Assembly (NCBI RefSeq): GCF_000372725.1
Contig: NW_005201338.1
Coordinates: 198,617 to 262,616, forward strand
DNA length: 64,000 nucleotides
From: Emiliania huxleyi CCMP1516
Taxonomy: Eukaryota; Haptophyta; Isochrysidales; Noelaerhabdaceae
Direction of reading: 5' to 3'
The translations under genes were made by a program, and so were the position numbers. This document shows, one piece after another, positions 31,145 through 41,174 of this stretch. The notes beneath the pieces were generated by a model. It saw only the letters and a list, made by a program, of their open reading frames with translations. It ran no database searches and was not told the DNA's origin. Position 1 is the first letter of the stretch, and every line of letters begins with the position of its first letter.

Positions 31145-32615
31145 GTCGCCGCCTCCACCCTCGCCTCCACCCTCGCCGCCTCCACCCTCGCCGCCCCCCA
31201 CGCCGCCGCCACCATCGCAGCCCCCGACGCCGCCCCCGCCCTCAGCCCCGCCCCCGCCGCACTCACCGCCGCCGCCCTCGTCGTCGCCCTCGCCGCCGCC
31301 GCCCTCACACCCGCCGCTGCTGCCGCCTCCGTCGCTGCCACCCTCGCCGCCGCCGCCCTCGCCTCCAGTCGCGCCGCCCCCGTCACCGCCGACCTCGCCG
31401 CCGCCGCCCTCATCTCCACCCTCGCCGCCACCGCCCTCGCCGCCACCGCCCTCGCCGCCGCCGCCCTCGCCACCGCCGCCATCGCCGCCGCAGCCATCCC
31501 CGCCGCCGCCCTCGCCGCCGCCTCCGCTTCCGCCTCTGTCGCCCTCGCCTTCCCCGCCACCACCTCCTGCACCGCCGCCTCCGCCGCCGCCGCCGCCGCC
31601 GCCGCCGTCGCCGCCAGGGGTGACAAAGCCAAACCCACCGCCGCCGATGCCGCCCTGGCCGCCGGGGCAGCGGCCAGAACCTCCCCAGCCCCCGCTACCG
31701 CCGCCGTCATTGCCACCGTCCCCGCCGCCGCCTCTCTCGCCTCCAGCAACGCCGCCGACGCCGCCGCCGCCGCCTCTCTCGCCTCCATCAACGCCGCCGC
31801 CGTCGTCGCCGCCGCCTCTCTCGCCTCCATCAACGCCGACGCCGCCGTCGCCGCCGCCTCTCTCGCCTCCAGCAACGCCGCCGACGCCGCCGCCGCCGCC
31901 TCTCTCGCCTCCATCAACGCCGCCGCCGTCGTCGCCGCCGCCTCTCTCGCCTCCATCAACGCCGCCGCCGCCGCCGCCGCCGCCTCTCTCGCCTCCAACA
32001 ACGCCGCCGCCGCCGCCGCCGCCGAAGCCGCCGCCGACGCCGCCATCGCCGCCGCCTCTCTCGCCTCCAGCAACGCCGCCGACGCCGCCACCGACGCCGC
32101 CGCCGCCGCCACCAAAGCCGCCGTCGCCGCCGCCGCCGACGCCGCCGCCGCCGCCGACGCCGCCGCCGCCGCTCGCCCCACCCCCACCCTTCTACGCCGA
32201 CTTCGTCGAGAAGCTCGACGAGACAGTGCGGACGGGCGGGTATCACGTGGTAAAGGCTGGCCGAGCCATCCTCGCCAATCCCCCGGTGGAGTTGGCGCTG
32301 GGAGCAGCCGGGTTGCTCTTCCTGGCGCTCTGCTTCTCCCGCTGCTGCTGCCGGCGGCGCGAGCCGCCTCACAAGCGGCTCGTGGAGCCCGACGAGGAGG
32401 AGGCGGCGGGGGGCGGCAAGCCGAGTCCGCGGCGGCCGAAGCGCCGCTCAGATGCCATGCCGTTCTTGCACGCAAACCGGTCCGCAGCGGAGCTGGAGCT
32501 GGCGGAGCAGGTGGCGGAGCTGGAGCGGCACCTCGCCGTGAGCAAGGCCACAAGGCCGGAAGTAGCATCACTCGTTCAGATGGCGCGGGCCGCGAAGTCT
32601 GAGCGGGAGTCGTGA
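30849..32615 (+). CDS. Proline-rich, single-pass membrane protein (pherophorin-like), paralogue 1
   Basis: Starting at the ATG of MVSYLDRVPAG, about 440 residues are almost entirely PPSPP/PPPSP repeats, as in hydroxyproline-rich cell-wall or extracellular-matrix proteins of algae. The conserved block LAPPPPFYADFVEKLD (~32185) follows, then a hydrophobic helix (ELALGAAGLLFLALCF, ~32290), a CCC cluster likely to be palmitoylated, and a basic/acidic cytosolic tail with a short coiled coil. Minisatellite-like repeats of 45-60 bp occur at 31735-32050. Compared with paralogue 2, it lacks about 67 residues between FVEKLD and the helix, and its Cys-rich N-terminal domain has been replaced by repeats. 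No signal peptide is obvious. Confidence 0.7.
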
Positions 32616-32702
32616 CACTGACAGACAGAGGCGCCCCCTTCGTGACGCCCGCTTCCTTAGTTAGGCCGCGTCCCTCCCCTGTCCTCTCGACTGCATTCCT
32701 CT

Positions 32703-33235
32703 CTGGCTCAAACGGCGCGTAGCCGCCGGTTGCTCTATCGCGCTCTCAGACGCAAACGGCGGGCGTAGCCGGTTGCTCTCGCGGGCAGGGCGGTTCGGGT
32801 TAGTGCCCAGCACTACGCTCTCGCCCTCTGTTCGTCGCGGCTACGCCCTCGGCTTGATGAGTACTTTGCCGTGCGATTCGAGCAGTTATTATGACTCAGC
32901 ACGCAACCGGAGACCGGTTTGGTTTCTTATCTAATAAATACATCCCTCCGTGAGTCGGGAACTCCTGCATGTATTAGATCTAGAATTACTACGGTTATCC
33001 AAGTAGCAAGGTACCATCAAATAAACCATAACTGATTTAATGAGCCATTCGCACCGACCGCTCCGAGGTGAGGCGTGTCCGGACGATCCCAACATAATCG
33101 CGCTCATATCGCGCTCCCTGGCCCAAACGGCGCGTAGCCGGTTGCTCTCGTGGGCAGGGCGGTTTGGGCTAGTGCACAGCAGTACGCTCTCGCCCTCTGT
33201 TCGTCGCGGCTACGCCCTCAGCTTGATGGGTACTT
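32703..33235 (+). repeat. Tandemly duplicated ~120-bp flank
   Basis: 32703-32865 and 33118-33235 share AACGGCGCGTAGCCG, GGTTGCTCTCG and CTCTCGCCCTCTGTTCGTCG in order. They lie between the two proline-rich paralogues and are probably by-products of the gene duplication. The intervening 32870-33100 shows nothing recognisable. Confidence 0.85.
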
Positions 33236-33460
33236 AAAGCACGCATCGCCCCAGCAGTGCGCAGCCGTGGCCCGCGCCGCAACGCCGCCGCCGACATCGC
33301 CGCCGGCGCCGCCCGTGCCAACGCCACCGCTGCCCTCCCCACACGAGCACCCACCTCGCCGGCTCGCCGCCACCCATGCTGTCGCCGCCCTCACCCCTCT
33401 GCCGACCGCGCTACAACTGGCTAGCAAAGACGCAGCCTATAGTCTCGACTCTCCCGCCAA

Positions 33461-33780
33461 TGTCTCACGATTGTTTGCGTCTCACGTTGGCTCATGGCAT
33501 GGTAAGATGGTATCTGACAACGCGCGACTATGAGGCAGCGGCTTGTGGCGTCTCACACCCGTTCTGCGCCGTGTCTCATTGTGGCTCAGCACAGTCTCAG
33601 AAGCAAGTGAGACGAGTCGCTTGGCGCAGCAACTATGCCGTTGTGAGACCGAGTGAGACGAGGAATGCCGCTTGTTCACCGTGAGACGAGTGTGAGACGC
33701 TCTGAGATGAAATGACGAGACGTAGTAGAGACGACATTGTCACACAGCAGAGGTGCACATTTGTCTCACTGGTGTCTCAA
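33461..33780. promoter_or_regulatory. Cluster of GTCTCA / TGAGAC motifs upstream of paralogue 2
   Basis: About 12 copies in 320 bp: GTCTCA(C) in the left part (33461, 33480, 33549, 33571, 33594), GTGAGAC in the middle (33608-33695), then GTCTCA again (33763, 33773). This is far above chance for a 6-mer. A regulatory role is inference; it could equally be a decayed satellite. Confidence 0.4.
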
Positions 33781-33877
33781 ATCAGCCTCTCGCGCCGACC
33801 TGCGAGATTCACACGTCATTCTCTACTCGAGTACGTACGAACGGCGCCTTCTCTTGACCGCCATCCCTCCCCGGGAA

Positions 33878-35062
33878 ATGGTTTGGTACCTCGGGCGAGC
33901 TGGCGCGTGTGTAGACCGCTCCGGCGGCCCTGGGAAGTACGCCTCCGCGTCGACGTCCAACAGCCTCTCCTACGCAGAGATTCACGACACTTGCCGCCGG
34001 TCCTGCGACGTCGACGCTTTCTGCGTCGGCTACAGCGTTTACGCTCCGCTCGTCGGAGGTCAGGTCGGTTACGATCCGCTCGTCGGAGGTCAGGTCGAGT
34101 GCAAGACCTATAAGGCGCAAACCTCGGTGGACATGATTGCGGGCGCAGCGCCCTCGAGCGGCACGACGTGCTACGAAAAAATATATTCACCCGCGCCGTC
34201 GCCTCCGCCGCCGCCGCTCCCGCCACTGCCCCCGCCGTGTGCCTTCCCCGACGCGCAGTGCCTTGGCCAGACCTGCGGAGACTGGATCGGCACCTCCTGC
34301 ACCAGCCCCTCCCTCCAGGGACTCTGGGCCGGCCACACCTGCCCGCATTGCCGCGGCTGCTGCTCCGTGCCGCCGCCGCCTTCCCCTCCCGCGGCCCCCC
34401 CCTCGCCAGCGACCCCGCCACAGCCGCCGCCGACGCCGCCACCGACGCCACCGCCTTCGACGCCGCCGCCGCTCGCCCCACCCCCACCCTTCTACGCCGA
34501 CTTCGTCGACAAGCTCGACGGGACGGTGCGGACGGGGTACGAGACCGTGGCGCCCGTCGTCAAGGAGCTGGAGAAGGAGCTGGGCGCGCTGCTCCCTGAG
34601 CGGTGGGCCCAGAAGGTCGCCGAACACGGGAGCGCGGTGCGCGAGTGGAGCCTGCGCCCCCTCGGCGACTCGCTAAAGCTAAACTTGGACGACCGGAACC
34701 GGACATCCACTCCGAGTGCTCTCCCCCCCCTCCTTCGCGATCACGTGGTAAAGGCGGGCCGAGCCATCCTCGCCAATTCCCCGCTGAAGTTGGCGCTGGG
34801 AGCAGCCGGGTTGCTCTTCCTAGCGCTCTGCTTCTACCGCTGCTGCTGCCGGCGGCGCGAGCCGCCTCACAAGCGGCTCGTGGAGCCCGACGAGGAGGAG
34901 GCGCGGGGCGGCATGCCAAGTCCGCGGCCGAAGCGCCGCTCCGATGCCCTTCATCGGCCGCAGGAGCTGGCGGAGCAGTTGGCGGAGCTGAAGCTTAGGA
35001 TGAAGGAAGTGGGGGAGCTGGAGCGGCGCCTCTCCGTGAGCAAGGCCCAAGGCCGGAAGTAG
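33878..35062 (+). CDS. Proline-rich, single-pass membrane protein with Cys-rich ectodomain, paralogue 2
   Basis: About 394 aa from the ATG of MVWYLGRAGA. Residues ~10-95 form a Cys-rich domain (CVDRSGG, HDTCRRSCDVDAFCVGYSV, CKTYKA, TTCYEK) reminiscent of PAN/apple folds. A first Pro tract, a second Cys cluster (CAFPDAQCLGQTCGDW...CPHCRGCC) and a second Pro tract follow. The block shared with paralogue 1 (PPPPFYADFVDKLDGTVRTG) precedes an amphipathic region, a transmembrane helix (LALGAAGLLFLALCFYR), CCCRRRE and a coiled-coil tail. A 30-bp direct repeat encodes PLVGGQV twice (34040-34100). It is probably a surface protein anchored with its tail inside. Confidence 0.72.
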   Translation: MVWYLGRAGACVDRSGGPGKYASASTSNSLSYAEIHDTCRRSCDVDAFCVGYSVYAPLVGGQVGYDPLVGGQVECKTYKAQTSVDMIAGAAPSSGTTCYEKIYSPAPSPPPPPLPPLPPPCAFPDAQCLGQTCGDWIGTSCTSPSLQGLWAGHTCPHCRGCCSVPPPPSPPAAPPSPATPPQPPPTPPPTPPPSTPPPLAPPPPFYADFVDKLDGTVRTGYETVAPVVKELEKELGALLPERWAQKVAEHGSAVREWSLRPLGDSLKLNLDDRNRTSTPSALPPLLRDHVVKAGRAILANSPLKLALGAAGLLFLALCFYRCCCRRREPPHKRLVEPDEEEARGGMPSPRPKRRSDALHRPQELAEQLAELKLRMKEVGELERRLSVSKAQGRK

Positions 35063-37515
35063 CATCACTCGCTCATGTGGCGCGGGCCGCGAGATCTGAG
35101 CGGGAGAGGCTCGACGTTGGGGCACCGACTGGCCCACAACGCGGTGAACCAGGCGCGCAGCGCGGGTCGCCACCGAGTGGCTGCCGGTTCGAGATTCCTC
35201 CTTTCCGCTCCCCCCCCGCAAGGCGCGAGACACACACGACTGCCTGATTAATGAGGTGGTGCGGCGTTCTGCGAATCTTGCTCTGGAGCATAGAATGCCA
35301 GCTGGAACCCGCGCGACTTTGGCCTTTGTTTGCGCGTGGGGAAACACGGCGCGATGCTAACGCTACAGTATCGGCTCGTGGAGCTCGAGGCTCACGGTCG
35401 AGGGCTGGATGGAGGACGTCGGGCGTCGTGAGAACTGAAAAAGGGGGGCGGGGGGTGTGGCGAGTGGCGTGGAAATCGATATCGGATATGATATGGAGTT
35501 CACTTTTGTATTGCATGTGCATGTGCATGTGCGTGTGCATGTTACAATGTGCATGTATGTTGTAACACGCTCATGCATGTATGTTGTCATGTTGTTGTTG
35601 TGCATGCACTTGGTTATAAAGCCGTAGCACCATGCTTGGACAAGCTAAGAATAGGCCTCACCCGAGAATACAGTAGGCTGCAGAGAGAACTTGCCGCCGC
35701 GGCGGGCGTCTCTGCCGTGTGTGTACCCGACGCTTCTATGTCCGCGCGGGCGAGAGTGGTCTAAACTGTAAACTCTATGGAGCCCCGAGCATCGCTGCTG
35801 CGTGGAGAAGACAGCAGCACTGCCCGACCTCAAAACATGCACAACAAGCGGGATTTGTGACTCTGTCCTCAATTCTTCAGCCGCTCTGCCGGACGCGCTC
35901 CCCTTGTCGCGAGGGGCACCGGTGCAAGCCCAGAACCGCCTCGCCAAGTATAGCCACACGGGGAGAAACTATGAACATGATTCAGGTCTACTACGTTGAA
36001 TTGAACGACTCTGCGTCGTCCGCTGCGGGCCAAACTCAACACAGTGCGTTGCGACACACACCCTTCCTGGCTGACGGTCGAGCAGTGTGCAAGCCGCGTG
36101 CGCCCATTCTGGCCTCGCCAAGCTTGGAACATGGGAATTAATGATGCTTGGGATCTAGGTCTACAACCACTGCCGTGAGTGGATCCACATTCGCGTCATA
36201 AGGCATCCTGGCCTGCTGCGGCCACAGCCAGCATTGCGTAGCGACGCACTGTGTGTGGCTGGCAGCAAGCAAACTCAAATGACGACGCGTTGCAGCCTCG
36301 TAGCTCAACAACATTGTGCATTTGAGGAAGGCTCCGTTACTAAGGCTGATAGAAGCAGCATCAGCCACACAACCAACAACAGCTTCTGGAGAGTATGCGG
36401 AGCGCAAGCAGCCGGTGATCAAAGGCGTGTTGCTGTCGGTGGCAGATTGCCAGAGGGACGCCGGCGCTTCGGTGCGTGGCTTCGGGGTGGTCGCAATTTC
36501 CACCGCTCAACTTGGAGGCAGTGTGTCTAGTGCGTTGTGCGTAGTAGTACCCAATAAAGTGCTAACACGACCCTCGGGGGCAGCAGGGGGTATGTGGCGA
36601 GCGCACGGAGGCACAGTTAGGCCGCCGTGATATCGCCCTTCCGGGCACCCCGCATCGGTAGCCGTTTAGGGGTTAAGGCTGATTGGCTAGACGAGCGGCC
36701 TACCTCCAACGGGGCAGTCTAGATCACGGGGGATGATATCCTGCCTACCGGCACGCCGGGAGGAGGTGGTTGCTCCGCCGCCGGACCGGCCTCTCCACCA
36801 CCCTCGCCCAGGCCCCACTGGCCCAGGGATCTACAATGCTGTCTCATGAAGGTCCGACAGGTTCGGGACGGCACCGGGCACCGCCTCGGTATACAAAATG
36901 CGCCTGCGGGCGGACCCTCACAGATCACAGATCACTCTGGTCTACGCACACCCAAGCAGGGCTGGGATGGCTGTCAGCGCTCCCCTGGGCTTCGCATCAC
37001 ACCCCTCACCTGGAAGAGCAAGTAGTCGCGTAAAATCGGCATGTAAAATGCCGCATCAAGGCGTCTAAAGAAGACGACATGAATGTTCACAGAGAATGTT
37101 TACGGTTCAGACCTTTGCGCGGGGTGTGAACAGCCATTCCGCGTGGTTGAAGGTTGAAGGGGTCGGTCGACCACTTGGTTGATGGTTGAGACCTCTGTCA
37201 ACCCGCTGGTTGACAGTTGAGGCAATCGGCCTCAACCACCGCTAGGGACTGCATCACAGGGTTGCTCGGAGGGAAGAGGGATGCGCAGCGCGCGCGGGAG
37301 CTGGGCCGGGCCGCGCATTCCTGGTGAGATTCGTCCCGAGTTTGTGTCAACCACACTCATGGGAGATGAGGCAGGCGCGGCAGACCCGCAACCAGTCGGC
37401 GCGGAGCTGGAGGAAATCTGGGACTGCGCGGAGGAGGCGCCCGCACGTCGTGGCACGTAGGGCTCGCCGTCACCCAGGCGCAAAAGGAGGGCGACACACG
37501 CTGCAGGGCAAGAGC
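35063..37515. other. Long intergenic region
   Basis: No gene recognised. It includes the CATGCATG/GTTGTT repeat (35510-35606) and GGTTGA-rich sequence at 37145-37235. Confidence 0.5.
35510..35606 (+). repeat. CATGTG/GTTGTT repeat, related to 6570-6700
   Basis: Alternating CATGTGCATG units followed by TGTCATGTTGTTGTTGTGCATG, which also occurs at 6598-6622. Confidence 0.8.
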
Positions 37516-37525
37516 ACCCAGGCCA

Positions 37526-37790
37526 TATCGCGCTCGCATTCCTCCTGCCCGCCGTCGGCATCGTCGCCTCCACCATCGGCTTCTTCGCAGTCAACACCAG
37601 CGCGCAGGGCAAGGGGTGGGACGTCCACCTCCGCAGCCGCACCCCTGCCGCCCTCTCCAGAGGGGCGGAGCCGGCCGTGGCACGCCCGTGACGCGACGCG
37701 CCCGCGACGGCTGCTCCTCTAGGCACCCTCATGTGGGCCCTCGAGAAGGGCATGTACCTCTCAGCGTGGGCAAGCAAGGCGGCGGCCGAG
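37526..37790 (+). pseudogene. Fragment resembling a membrane proton pyrophosphatase
   Basis: The plus frame reads LAFLLPAVGIVASTIGFF then GKGWDVHL. After a possible GC-AG intron (donor ~37636, acceptor 37721) it reads TLMWALEKGMYLSAW. Small-residue helices followed by AL..G are typical of H+-PPases, which pump protons using pyrophosphate. Only about 60 residues are seen, flanking sequence has no matching exons, and reading continues into unrelated DNA, so I regard it as a relic. Assignment is tentative. Confidence 0.35.
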
Positions 37791-37947
37791 ATCAATCATC
37801 TCCGAGGTCCGCTGGCAGTTCACTCAAGCACATCCGCAACGCCAAGGGCATCTCGCTCGGCGAGTGCATCCGCGTCTACACCGAAAAGGCGGAGGAGTTT
37901 TGTGTAGAGGTGGATCACTTCGTTCATGCCGCGTTTTTTTGGCCGAA

Positions 37948-38010
37948 CCGACAGGGGCGCCGCGGCAGGTAGGGAGCACTCCACCGCCATCCCGTTTTTA
38001 TGGCGGGTAG
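37948..38010 (-). repeat. Fragment of the 1.28-kb repeat
   Basis: Reverse-complement match to ~50965-51035 of repeat copy A (shared GCACTCCACCGCCAT and GTTTTTATGGCGGGT). Confidence 0.8.
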
Positions 38011-38022
38011 CTTGGGGAGTCA

Positions 38023-38060
38023 TATGTGGTGGCGGCGTGCCGTCCTCCCATCCTGGCGAG
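38023..38060 (+). mobile_element. LINE-like repeat, copy 6 (short fragment)
   Basis: GTGGTGGCGGCGTGCCGTCC TCCCATCC from the conserved 3' region, plus orientation, without the tail. An adjoining (GT)n microsatellite lies at 38070-38100. Confidence 0.55.
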
Positions 38061-38066
38061 CGAGTA

Positions 38067-38100
<34 letters not shown>

Positions 38101-38227
38101 ACACGAGTACAGACAGTCCACGCCTGCTATTCACAGCACAAGCCCTCGCCGGGGGCTCGAGCATGCGCAGCGAAAAGCAATCCTTTTTCCAGACGGACCC
38201 CCCCCTTGTGAAAAAGTGAGGCCTGGT

Positions 38228-39095
38228 ACTAGGGGGCTATACACTCTCTGAGGCCTCAGACCCCCCTCTGAGGACGGGTCGGACCCCTGCCTTGGCGGCA
38301 CAGAGGGTTTGACTCTGACTCTGTGCCGCCTCTATGGCCTCTCTTGGCTGCTTTTGGCCTCAGAGGGTCCCTGGCTGATGGTCCGTCTTGGCGCGGCACA
38401 GAGGGCTTTGACCTCAGAGGGTGGCCCCCCCTCACGGCAGAGGCGAGAGCCCCGGGCGGAGGCGGAGCTGCCTAGCCCTCCACGAACGGCGCTGACCAGT
38501 GAGGGCGGGGAGGGGCGGGGTAGTAAAACATTACGACTTTTCACAGCGACCATCCATGACTAAGGCGCTACTCTATACGCTCGCAAGCGCGCCCGGCACC
38601 ACACGCGCTTACTGCTGCAGGCTCGCCCACAGCGCCTGCGCCGTGCCCTGCGCGTGAACCAGCTTCGCACGGCCCGGCCCCGTCAACTTGAGGATGTGCT
38701 TGGAGCGGCCGCCCGACAATGTCGTTGACCCGGACTCTGATGCGCATCTTGGGTGCCTCGCCACAGCTGGGGCGCCTCGCGCAGAGTAGCTGGAGAGACA
38801 GTTCCGTCAACTCTCGCAGAAATTCTTTTTCTGTGGTTGTGGGGACGAGAGAGACTTGAAATGCCTGAAAACCCCTCTGAGCACTGAGGAGCGGCCTCGC
38901 GGGGCTTGCCTTGGCGTCTCAGAGGGTCCCCGTAGCCTCAGAGGCTGCGCCGAGAGAGGCTGGCTTGGCGGCACAGGCCTTCAGAGGGTCGGCCCAGGCA
39001 CCCTCTGAGCCGCTCGTGGATGGCCTCTCTTGGCACAGAGGGTACCCTCTGAGACGAGCAGATCTGGGCCCGCTTGCCTCACACCCCCCCCCTCT
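38228..39095. repeat. Cluster of CAGAGGGT / ACCCTCTG motifs
   Basis: More than a dozen copies of (CT)CAGAGGGT or its complement at 38228-38430 and 38865-39095, upstream of the MutY gene. The 38560-38860 gap between the clusters holds no recognisable gene. Confidence 0.75.
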
Positions 39096-39241
39096 GACAC
39101 AACCCCCTAGTGGCCTGGTCTGTATTGGTTGCAAAAAAGAATTTCACGGTTCCCACCACCTGCGAGGGCTCGGTGGCACCGCGGCGACCAACCACGCTCT
39201 TCGCCGCCGCGCTCGGCCTCGCCGGCCGCGCGCCGAGGCGC

Positions 39242-40849
39242 ATGACTTCGAAGAAGGACTCGTCGAGGAGCGCGGCTGCCTACCCGGCACTGTCTGCCTT
39301 CCTGGCTCACAGCACGGTGGAGTACCACATGGAGGAGCTGCCTGTCGCCGAAGCGAGACCGGCGCTCCTCGAGTGGTATCGAGCCACGCGCCGTAGGCTT
39401 CCGTGGCGAGGGGACGCGCCGCCGTACAACGGCTCCACTGCCGGTGTGAACAAGGCCGGCTCACGCGCGGCACAGGTGGCCGCGGAGCCCTCGCCCGTCG
39501 GCGAGGTGTCGGCGTACGGCGTGTGGGTCTCGGAGATCATGTGCCAGCAGACGCGCGTCGAAGCCGTCATCCCGTACTGGCTGGCCTGGATGGAAGCCTT
39601 TCCGACGGTGCAGGACCTCGCTGCCGCCTCGGAGGAGCAAGTGAACGCCAAGTGGGCGGGGCTCGGCTTCTACCGGCGCGCGCGCATGTTGCACGAGGGC
39701 GCGAAGCAGGTGGTGGACGATTTCGATGGCCAGCTACCGCAAACCGTCGACGGCCTGCTGCGCCTCAAGGGCGTCGGGCCGTACACGGCTGGAGCGATCG
39801 CCTCGATCTCGTTCGGCGTGCCCGCGCCGATTGTGGACGGCAACGTCCTACGCGTGCTCTCGCGGCTGTGCGCCGTCGCCTCGCACGTCAAGCAGCCCGC
39901 GTACGCCGACAAGCTCGCGTGGGGGCTTGCCGCGCGCCTCGTCGAGGGTGGCGGCGGCGGCGCGGCGGGTGAGCTCAACCAGGCGGTCATGGAGCTCGGC
40001 GCAACGCTCTGCGCGCCCGACGGCTCGGGTTGTGACGAGCGCGACCCGCTGCGCGCGCTGTACAAGTCGACGGCGGTAGCGCGCGACGCCCTCGCCGCTC
40101 AGCGCGCCGGCGACCTCGACGCGCTGCTCGCGCAGCCCAACCTCGGTGTGCACCGCTGTCCCGTCTGCGGGGCAGGCGCTGCTGATTTCCTCGCAAGGCT
40201 GCGTGCGGTGGCGGCGGGCGCGCCACCGAGGAGCGAGGAGGACACTGCCGTCGCGCAGGTGCACGCGCTGCTGCCGCTGCCGCTGCCGAAGAAGCGCGTG
40301 AGGCAGGAGCGCTATCTGGTCGCTGCAGTGCGGCGCGGCGACGCGGCGCTGTCACCGGGCACGGCGTGGTTGCTCGCCAAGCGGCCAGACAGTGGACTGC
40401 TCGCGGGGCAGTGGGAGTTCCCGGCCACGCTCCTCGCGGCGCACAAGGAGGACGAGCCGGACGACCCGGGCGCCGCCGCGCGCGCGACTGCTGGCGGCAC
40501 GCTGCTCGAGCAGCTGGCGCCCGGCGGCGTGCAGAAGCGCTCAGCGGTGGACGGCACGCTCGAGCATGTCTTCTCACACGTGCGCCACACGATGCACGTG
40601 GAGCACGCCTGCTGCGACGCAGACGCGGCGGCGAGCGAGTGGGAGGGGCGCACGGTCGAGTGGATGGACGCCGACAGGATGGCCGAGGTCGGCATCACTG
40701 CGGGCGTCAAGAAGGTCATCGCCGCTGTCAGCGCGCACGCGCAGACGGGGTCGGCCCCGCGTCGCGCCGGCAAGCGGAGGGTGGCTGCTGGAAGCGACGA
40801 CGGCAAGCAGCCGAAGATGAGCGCCTTCTTCACGAAGCGGGAGAGCTGA
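39242..40849 (+). CDS. A/G-specific adenine DNA glycosylase (MutY/MUTYH)
   Basis: A single exon of 535 aa from the first ATG (39242). MutY removes adenine mispaired with 8-oxoguanine. Visible parts: RRLPWRGD; catalytic Glu in VWVSEIMCQQTRV; helix-hairpin-helix LKGVGPYTAGAI; catalytic Asp in PIVDGNVLRVLSR; and a C-terminal NUDIX-like 8-oxoG recognition domain (AKRPDSGLLAGQWEFP). The C-terminus KQPKMSAFF is a good PCNA-binding PIP box. The [4Fe-4S] motif C-x6-C-x2-C-x5-C is broken. Cys at 40010 and 40031 remain, but the third position is Arg (CGC, 40040) and the fourth Leu. Cys residues further on (HRCPVC) match the zinc linchpin region of eukaryotic MUTYH. Upstream of ATG the frame is open, so a mitochondrial leader in another exon is possible. 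Confidence 0.93.
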   Translation: MTSKKDSSRSAAAYPALSAFLAHSTVEYHMEELPVAEARPALLEWYRATRRRLPWRGDAPPYNGSTAGVNKAGSRAAQVAAEPSPVGEVSAYGVWVSEIMCQQTRVEAVIPYWLAWMEAFPTVQDLAAASEEQVNAKWAGLGFYRRARMLHEGAKQVVDDFDGQLPQTVDGLLRLKGVGPYTAGAIASISFGVPAPIVDGNVLRVLSRLCAVASHVKQPAYADKLAWGLAARLVEGGGGGAAGELNQAVMELGATLCAPDGSGCDERDPLRALYKSTAVARDALAAQRAGDLDALLAQPNLGVHRCPVCGAGAADFLARLRAVAAGAPPRSEEDTAVAQVHALLPLPLPKKRVRQERYLVAAVRRGDAALSPGTAWLLAKRPDSGLLAGQWEFPATLLAAHKEDEPDDPGAAARATAGGTLLEQLAPGGVQKRSAVDGTLEHVFSHVRHTMHVEHACCDADAAASEWEGRTVEWMDADRMAEVGITAGVKKVIAAVSAHAQTGSAPRRAGKRRVAAGSDDGKQPKMSAFFTKRES

Positions 40850-41174
40850 CCACGCGTGGCAGCTGGCACGTGACCGCGACTCCGCGGGTCGTCACTGAGC
40901 TTTTTCAGTGTATGTAGCTCTTACGTACATTCCCGGAGGAGGACTGCTGACGGGGTTTGCGATGAGAAGCGATCCGAACGTGGCATTCGGGTGATCAGAT
41001 CACTGCTTTTTGTATTTTGAAGTGAGAAGTCGTCGTCGTACGTCGAGCTGTCGCGACCTCGACACAGGTCGCGACTCGTGATCCTCTTTGCTCTGATAGA
41101 CCACGCAGAGCTCAGCTGATGGACGCTGGTGAGGTGACGGTGGGAGGGCACCCCCCAGACAGCCCTCCCGGTGG

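Noticed and set aside
30790..32602. Long open frames on both strands across the proline-rich gene (Ala-rich and Arg-rich products)
   Set aside because: They are by-products of CCGCCG-type repeats; only the Pro frame carries the membrane helix and tail shared with the paralogue.
35110..35215. Possible tRNA gene (box A-like TGGCCCACAACGCGG and box B-like GGTTCGAGATTCC)
   Set aside because: The T-arm stem does not pair and no acceptor stem can be formed.
38568..38810. Minus-strand frame beginning MTELSLQLL
   Set aside because: Short, no motif, and lies between motif clusters; support is too weak.
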